64,000 nucleotides of DNA, taken from NCBI GenBank assembly GCA_963995525.1, contig OZ023216.1, positions 38,027,526-38,091,525 on the forward strand. Reading direction: 5' to 3'. The stretch comes from Escarpia spicata. Its lineage: Eukaryota > Annelida > Polychaeta > Sabellida > Siboglinidae. Within the stretch, counting starts at the first letter, position 1; every line of letters begins with the position of its first letter. A program made the translations under genes and the position numbers. Of the stretch, positions 58,715-64,000 are shown piece after piece. The notes beneath the pieces were generated by a model. That model searched no databases, was not told the origin of the DNA, and saw only the letters and a program-made list of their open reading frames with translations.

Positions 58715-59460
58715 ATAATAATAATAAGATAACTTATATTGCGCCTAAATCCTTGGAAACCAAGCTCAGAGGCAAATCAAAACAAAAGGATTGGTCAATC
58801 TCAAAATCCATAAGCAGTATTCCAGTTGTCAACAGATGGGTCAAGGCGCTAAGTGGCTATGGTGGATAAGCAAGGTTATAAAGATAAGTTTTTAAATGAC
58901 GACGGAATTTTGTAATCTTTTCAACTGATCTAACTCTAAGACGGAGCATATTCCAAAGAGTTGGTGCAGCAACAGAAAAAGCCCTAGTTCCAATGTTAGT
59001 GTTGACTCTAGGAACAAAAACTAGGTCAGAAGTAGATGATCAAAGCTGGATAGGTTTTCTTACAGGAGTAAGCAATGAATGCAAATAAGATGGTTGCTTA
59101 CTGGACAGTGCCTAGTATGTAATGGTACAGATCTTAAATATTATACAATATCATACAGGAAGCCAATGCAAAGACTTCAAAAGTGGTACAGAGCGAGAAA
59201 AACGAGGAGATCTTGTAACTATTCTTGCTAGACAATTTTGGACACTAAGAAGTTTTGTGATATCCTTGCTAGCGATATTATAAAGGAGGGAATTGCAATA
59301 GTCAAGTATGCAGCTAACAAGTGCTGTTGCAATAGTTTCAGTTGTGAAGTGGTTGTAGATGTCTGCTTATCTATAAAAGCCATAGTAACATAATGTACTG
59401 AATTGTTATCAAAGTTATAGTTGGTGTTAATGCAAATTTGAAATTGATCTAACAAATTTA
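58715..59460 (-). mobile_element. LINE 3' fragment in JAK intron 1
   Basis: Minus-strand translation gives the end of an L2/Rex-like polymerase: a SCILDYCNSLLYN-like stretch near 59290, then SSKQPSYLHSLLTPVRKP, TNIGTRAFSVAAPTLWN and FRRHLKTYLYNLAYPP. An ATTATTATTATTAT tail follows near 58725. Several frames are broken. 5'-truncated. Confidence 0.8.
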
Positions 59461-59972
59461 CACATTTTGTACAGTATATATATATATATGTGTGTGTATG
59501 TGCACGTGTGTGTGAGAGTGTGTGTGTATATACTATTTGATCTACTTTTTATATTATCTTTATTATTTATCTGTTTATATTTTATGTGAATGTATCAAAT
59601 TGTTTTAACCGACTGACTGCTATTTACCTTAGGAAACTAACGATTGTTTTTAATATTTAAACAAATTGCTATAGTCTAAGTACTGATATTTAAAAATTAT
59701 ATTGTGTTAATTATTTATATATATATATATATACCCGGTATTTAAATTTGTTTCATAATTGATTTACTCAACGAAATTAGGTTTATGTACAGCAATGCAA
59801 ACATTTGTGGATATATGGTACTTTATAGAATATATATTATATTTGTTATACCTCCGGCTTAGCTATAATTATCTTCCAACTGGACCAATATTATCTCCAT
59901 ATGTGGAGCAGTAATTTTTTTTCAAGATGTTGACTCTTAACTGATCTACTCTGGCATGTCCATGTTTTGTAG

Positions 59973-60074
59973 GAGAAAGACACCTTTCTGTGTGCCTTGG
60001 ATGACCTATGTGGTCTCAATGTCTCTGTGGACACTCTCACGGCAGAGATCTTGAGCGATGTATGCATGCCAAAG
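59973..60074 (+). CDS. JAK: JAK exon 2 of the window: end of FERM (F3)
   Basis: Acceptor GTTTTGTAG and donor AAAG|GTAAAT define 102 bases, phase 0 at both ends. The 34 residues (EKDTFLCALDDLCGLNVSVD, then AEILSDVCMPK) fit the F3 part of the JAK FERM domain, where a FxxLCD-type motif is common. The exon joins in frame with both neighbours. Confidence 0.75.
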
Positions 60075-60759
60075 GTAAATACATTTCTTGTTTTTCTTTT
60101 TCTAGGTTGATTCAATGTGATATGAATTGTTCACCCTGCTAAGTTCTTGCCAATGGCTAAAATTCCAACAGCTTTAAGCCACTCTTGGGTCAACAAACCA
60201 GGATCTGCCTTTGTCACTACTACACAATATGATTACTCTTTTAATACTCCCATAGTGACACCCTCAGGAGGAGAGTGATTCAGCACTACATTATCTCAGA
60301 TAGGAGCAAGGCCCTCTAGGAAAAACATATCATATTAAAACCATGCATATAACTCTAGATGACTATTGTGTGTTTTTGTTTACACTGTCATTGGGTAGAT
60401 CAGAGATCAATTGGCCAAAGAAGCAATTGAGCATAGAAGGAGACAAGTGGACTTTTTGGTCTGTGATGAGACACTGTTATAATGCTCCAAAGGTAGCGTA
60501 TTAAAGACACAGTAAAACGAAATTTTAAGTATCTTTGAAACTTCATGTACAAAAAGTTAACACTATTGTCAAGTAATGTGCCAAATATGCAGCCTGTTCA
60601 CTGTGAACTCATGTCACTAAGCCCACTCAAACGTGGTCATTTGCGTGTCACAGCCTGTCAGATGTTGCTGACGTGACCACAGGCAGGGCCGTTGAATGCA
60701 CACTATCTTTTAGTACAGCGAGCAGCGGCTGCAGCCTATTGTTTCAGATTGTACATGAA

Positions 60760-61185
60760 ATTGCAATCCCTGAATTAAATTTTTTTTGATATCGCCGTAA
60801 AGATAATATTCTTATCTACAAGTTTGATGCTGGGTGTACACAGGAATTGTGTTAACTTTGTAAGTTATTGCTGTTTGAACATCGGGAATGCTCAACCTTG
60901 TGCATTATATCTGCTGCCGTATATACTTTGCATGATTAAGCATTCACAATGTTCAAATGGCAATAACTGAAAAACAAATCCTGGGTACATCCATCGAAAC
61001 AAACTTGTAGATAACATTATTATCTTTACTGTGATATAAACAAATATTTAATCCAATTGCAAGTTTAAGCATTCACAATGTTCAAACGGCAATCTGTGTG
61101 CAATCTGTGTGCATCCGGCAAAACATTTATAGGCAAGACTATTATCTTTATGGTTATATAAAAGTATTAAATTCTGGGATTGCAA
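60760..61185. repeat. Foldback-type inverted repeat in JAK intron 2
   Basis: 60770-60905 and 60930-61060 are reverse complements of one another over about 130 bp (shared AAAGATAATA, TATCTACAAGTTTG and TGAACATYGKGAATGCT). A third partial copy follows at 61060-61185. Probably a MITE-like insertion; the ends were not resolved. Confidence 0.65.
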
Positions 61186-61840
61186 TTTTATGTAGGAATC
61201 CTAGTGGTGCTACCTGCGGTAACGTCACTACAACTGCTAGGTGTCGCAACAAACCGTGCAGAAAATGTACAGAAAAGCACGACCAAAAGGGTGACAGAGG
61301 GGTTTAAAAAATAATAAAAAAATTGTTGAATATCAGGACACTAACAAATCATTACTATGTCATTAAATTTTGGGAATAAAAAAGGTTCATTTTGTTTAGT
61401 CTTTAACAAGTAGAAGAAATGCATCCCCAGATATGAATGTTGTAAAGCAGTATAAATTCACCATTTATGTCAGGTTTATAGACTCTGTCATGCCATATGT
61501 ATTAATTGATTATAATTGTTTTATAAAATGCATTAAATAAGTTTCAACTATGCAGAAGGCATTATTCCTACTAAAACCAGCATAAAAAATTTAAAAAATT
61601 TAAGGTCAGTGAATTTATCACATATTAAATATTCAAGGATCTTTAATTTGGCAAGTGTGCAGTATGTTTTCCTACATGATATAAAATGTATACAAAACAT
61701 AAATGTAAAAATTAATGAATGTGTTAATAGTATTATATTTATGTTATTAGACACTGGACACATACATCAAAACATGTTTGCCCATTATTATGTAGCAGTT
61801 GACTTGACAGAGACATGATGCACCGATACTTTGATTTCAG

Positions 61841-61992
61841 CTTACATTTCCAAGGAAGCCAGTCCTGGAATCATTTGTGTCACTGTTGTCGAAATGCTAC
61901 CAACTCACAACAAACTTTTGTGAGCTTTTCTGCAAAGGTAACTCTCCAATGATGGAGGAGCTGAAGAGAGTGACATGTCATGGACCAGTTCG
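61841..61992 (+). CDS. JAK: JAK exon 3 of the window: FERM-SH2 linker
   Basis: Acceptor TTTGATTTCAG and donor CG|GTAAGT. The 152-base exon enters in phase 0 and leaves after two bases of an Arg codon. It encodes VLESFVSLLSKCYQLTTNFC and ends VTCHGPVR. The segment matches the JAK region 'SLIDGYyRLt...' and the CHGPI sequence that opens the SH2-like domain, which is the strongest sign that the gene is a JAK. Confidence 0.85.
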
Positions 61993-62865
61993 GTAAGTTA
62001 ACAATTTGTCAATAATTAAATATATTAGGGGCAATAGATCACATCGGTTAAAAAGACAAGCAGCATTACCTTTTATTGTGTGGTGGTCACCCCGTTTTGT
62101 TTTTAATAATTCACTACAGTGGTGCCACCAAATGAGTAAAACTGGTATTAATGCACAATGATGACATAATAACAAAGAATAAACCAGCACACATGGATGC
62201 CATGTGGTGGTTTTGCACATCCAGAAATTGATTTTAATTTGTGGAGTATCAAGATTATTCTTTGGCATAAGAATTTACTTATTTCAGAATTATTTGGCAA
62301 TATATGATAATGTTTAAACTGGTGCCAAGCAATGTCAAGTTCAAACCGCAAAACTCATGTTTGAAGTATTTCTATAATTAGTATGTACATTTATTATTTA
62401 TTTTATTAAAAGTTTGATTGTCTATAATTAATAGTTTTGGGTTATAATTGATTTTCTTATGTAACAGTTCATGTAATTATCATACCATAGTTTTATTAAA
62501 TTTAGATTATAATATTATTTGCAATTATAGAGATATTTTTGCCAACAGTGACACTTCGCTATTAAAATCATCATTGGGACTGGGCGAAAGTGACCTAAAT
62601 CGCTTGGTGACCTTATTAGCACGACTCATTTTGGGACTGTCCTAGGGTGACCTTAATTGCAAGGTGGCTGTATTACTGAGGTGTCTGTCAAGTGTGGTTC
62701 CACTGTACTGATTGTTTTATATGTAATTCGATTTTGAATACTGTTTTTAGCATTTTAAAGGAAGTTACGGTCAACAAAATGAATTGTTATTATTACATTC
62801 AGCAGCGACAGTAGGTTTATTTTTGTAACACAACTCCAAGTTAAGACGATCTAACACATTTACAG

Positions 62866-63158
62866 AATGGGCTGGGCAAAGAAACGTTTGCTGATGAAAC
62901 ATAAGGAGTACCACCGATATGACCACCTCCTGAAGCAACACTGCACAGACATCGGAAGCTATGTTCTTCTCTACGTGTCACCAAACAACCGAAACAACGT
63001 TGAATCCCTCGACATTGTCTGCCTCCCAAGTGGCGCTCTTCAGCTTCGTGTCGATGACACTGCAACACCGCAGTTTGCAGATATTGCCACATTGTTGACG
63101 TATTACAGAGGTGATGGTCATCTGCCAATGACCATGTGCGTCCCCCCAGAGTTTCCAG
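62866..63158 (+). CDS. JAK: JAK exon 4 of the window: SH2-like domain
   Basis: Acceptor CATTTACAG. The first base completes the split Arg codon. It encodes GWAKKRLLMKHKEYHRYDHL, then GSYVLLYVSPNNRNNVESLD (the strand where a canonical SH2 has FLVR; JAK SH2-like domains are often degenerate here), LLTYYRGDG and the end CVPPEFPG, like the CCPPKP ending of vertebrate JAK SH2 domains. It stops at the donor CCAG|GTATGT at 63159 in phase 1. The downstream exons are outside the window. Confidence 0.85.
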
Positions 63159-64000
63159 GTATGTGCCCCCTAAAATTCTCAATCTCCAGGTATGTGCCCC
63201 CTAACCCCCTCTGTCTCCAGGTACATGACCCCTAATCCCCTAAGTCGCCAGGTACATGCACCCTAATCCCTGCAGTCTCCAGGTTTGTTCTCTCTAATCC
63301 ACTCAGTCTCCAGGTACATGCACCCTAATCCCCTAAGTCACCAGGTACATGCACCCTAATCCCTGCAGTATCCAGGTACATGCACCCTAATCCCTGCAGT
63401 CTCCAGGTACATGCACCCTAATCCCCTCAGTGTCCAGGTTTGTGCTCCCTAATCTACTCACTATCCAGGTACATGCTCCGTAACCTCCTCAGTTTCAAGG
63501 TATGTGACCCATGTCCCTGTCATTCTCCAGGTACATGCCCACTAACCCCCTCAGCCTCAGTGTATGTGCACTCTAACTTCCTTAGTCTCCAGGTACGTGT
63601 CACTTAAATACTTAATGTTCAGGTGTGTGGAACATAAGCCCCTCTGGCTACAGGGGTAAACTTCATAACCGCCTCAGGTTCTTGTAAGTTCACCATTGCT
63701 TCCAGATGTGAACCCACCAGATTCCAGATGTTTGCCCCCTCAACCTCCAGGTGTATGCTACCTAACACCCTCTGTCTTCAGGTGTGTGCCACCTAACCCC
63801 CTCAGTCTTCAGGTATGTGCCCACCCTCAGTCATCTAGTATGTGCAACTTAACCCTCACAGTCTCCTGGTAAGTGCCTACTTACCACCATAGTCTTCAGG
63901 TATGTGCCCCCCAATCCCGTCAGTCTTCAGGTATGTGTCACTTAACCCCCTCTGTCTTCAGGTATGTGCCCCCAACCCCGTCAGTCTTCAGGTATGTGCC
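63159..64000 (+). repeat. Intronic minisatellite made of splice-donor copies
   Basis: From the exon 4 donor to the window edge runs a ~30-bp unit, about 28 copies, of the form CTCCAGGTATGTGCCCCCTA followed by AYCCCCTCAGT. Each copy preserves CAGGTATGT or CAGGTACAT, a 5' splice-site consensus like the authentic donor at 63155-63163. The array continues beyond the window. Confidence 0.92.

Noticed and set aside
60391..60480. Additional JAK exon after GGGTAG at about 60400
   Set aside because: Exons 59973-60074 and 61841-61992 already join in phase, and this frame lacks a donor before its stop.

Overview
This is a stretch of animal (metazoan) nuclear DNA. It has spliced genes, many LINE, SINE, LTR and DNA transposons, long microsatellites and a 200-base run of N marking an assembly gap. 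The repeat mix and the invertebrate-style JAK gene suggest a marine invertebrate, possibly a lophotrochozoan such as a mollusc, but the sequence does not prove the phylum.

Host genes are sparse. At the right end (57.4-63.2 kb, + strand) lie four 5' exons of a Janus kinase (JAK) gene: the FERM region and most of the SH2-like domain. The pseudokinase and kinase exons lie beyond the window. At 12.4 kb (- strand) is one exon that looks like the N-terminal exon of an aquaglyceroporin. A weak candidate small gene lies at 2.7-4.5 kb.

Most of the rest is mobile DNA, region by region. 0.4-8.8 kb: truncated LINEs, a MITE and tandem arrays. 10-22.3 kb: a SINE, a MITE, a 600-bp GA tract, and a GTGGTGATG-type minisatellite split by a 1.56-kb insertion. 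22.46-26.29 kb: an element with ~300-bp inverted repeats carrying a decayed gene for an uncharacterised protein family (HEEAD / DTNV / TGCD motifs and a Cys-rich tail). 27.8-29.7 kb: an RTE-like LINE remnant interrupted by a hAT-like element. 31.5-32.3 kb: a broken LINE ORF1. 34.7-40.8 kb: a decayed Ty3/gypsy-type retrotransposon invaded by a 1.3-kb foldback element and a 0.48-kb MITE. 41.4-42.5 kb: a LINE with an internal deletion.

42.7-54.4 kb is a nest. A hAT-like element with perfect 29-bp terminal inverted repeats (TIRs) contains a second copy of the 0.48-kb MITE. That MITE is split by a 4.3-kb CR1-type LINE and by a 5.1-kb ISL2EU-type transposon.

The ISL2EU-type element is the most striking feature. 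It carries two convergent, spliced genes without internal stops: a SWIM + YqaJ-exonuclease + PHD protein on + and a THAP + DDE transposase on -. In each predicted 3' UTR, upstream of a poly(A) signal, lies a type III hammerhead-ribozyme sequence. The copy on the - strand has every core nucleotide. The copy on the + strand has one core substitution, G to A in the GAAA box. I know of no description of self-cleaving ribozymes in the 3' UTRs of a cut-and-paste DNA transposon, so this is the leading candidate for something new. Assignments come from reading motifs, reading frames and repeats by eye; no database search was possible.
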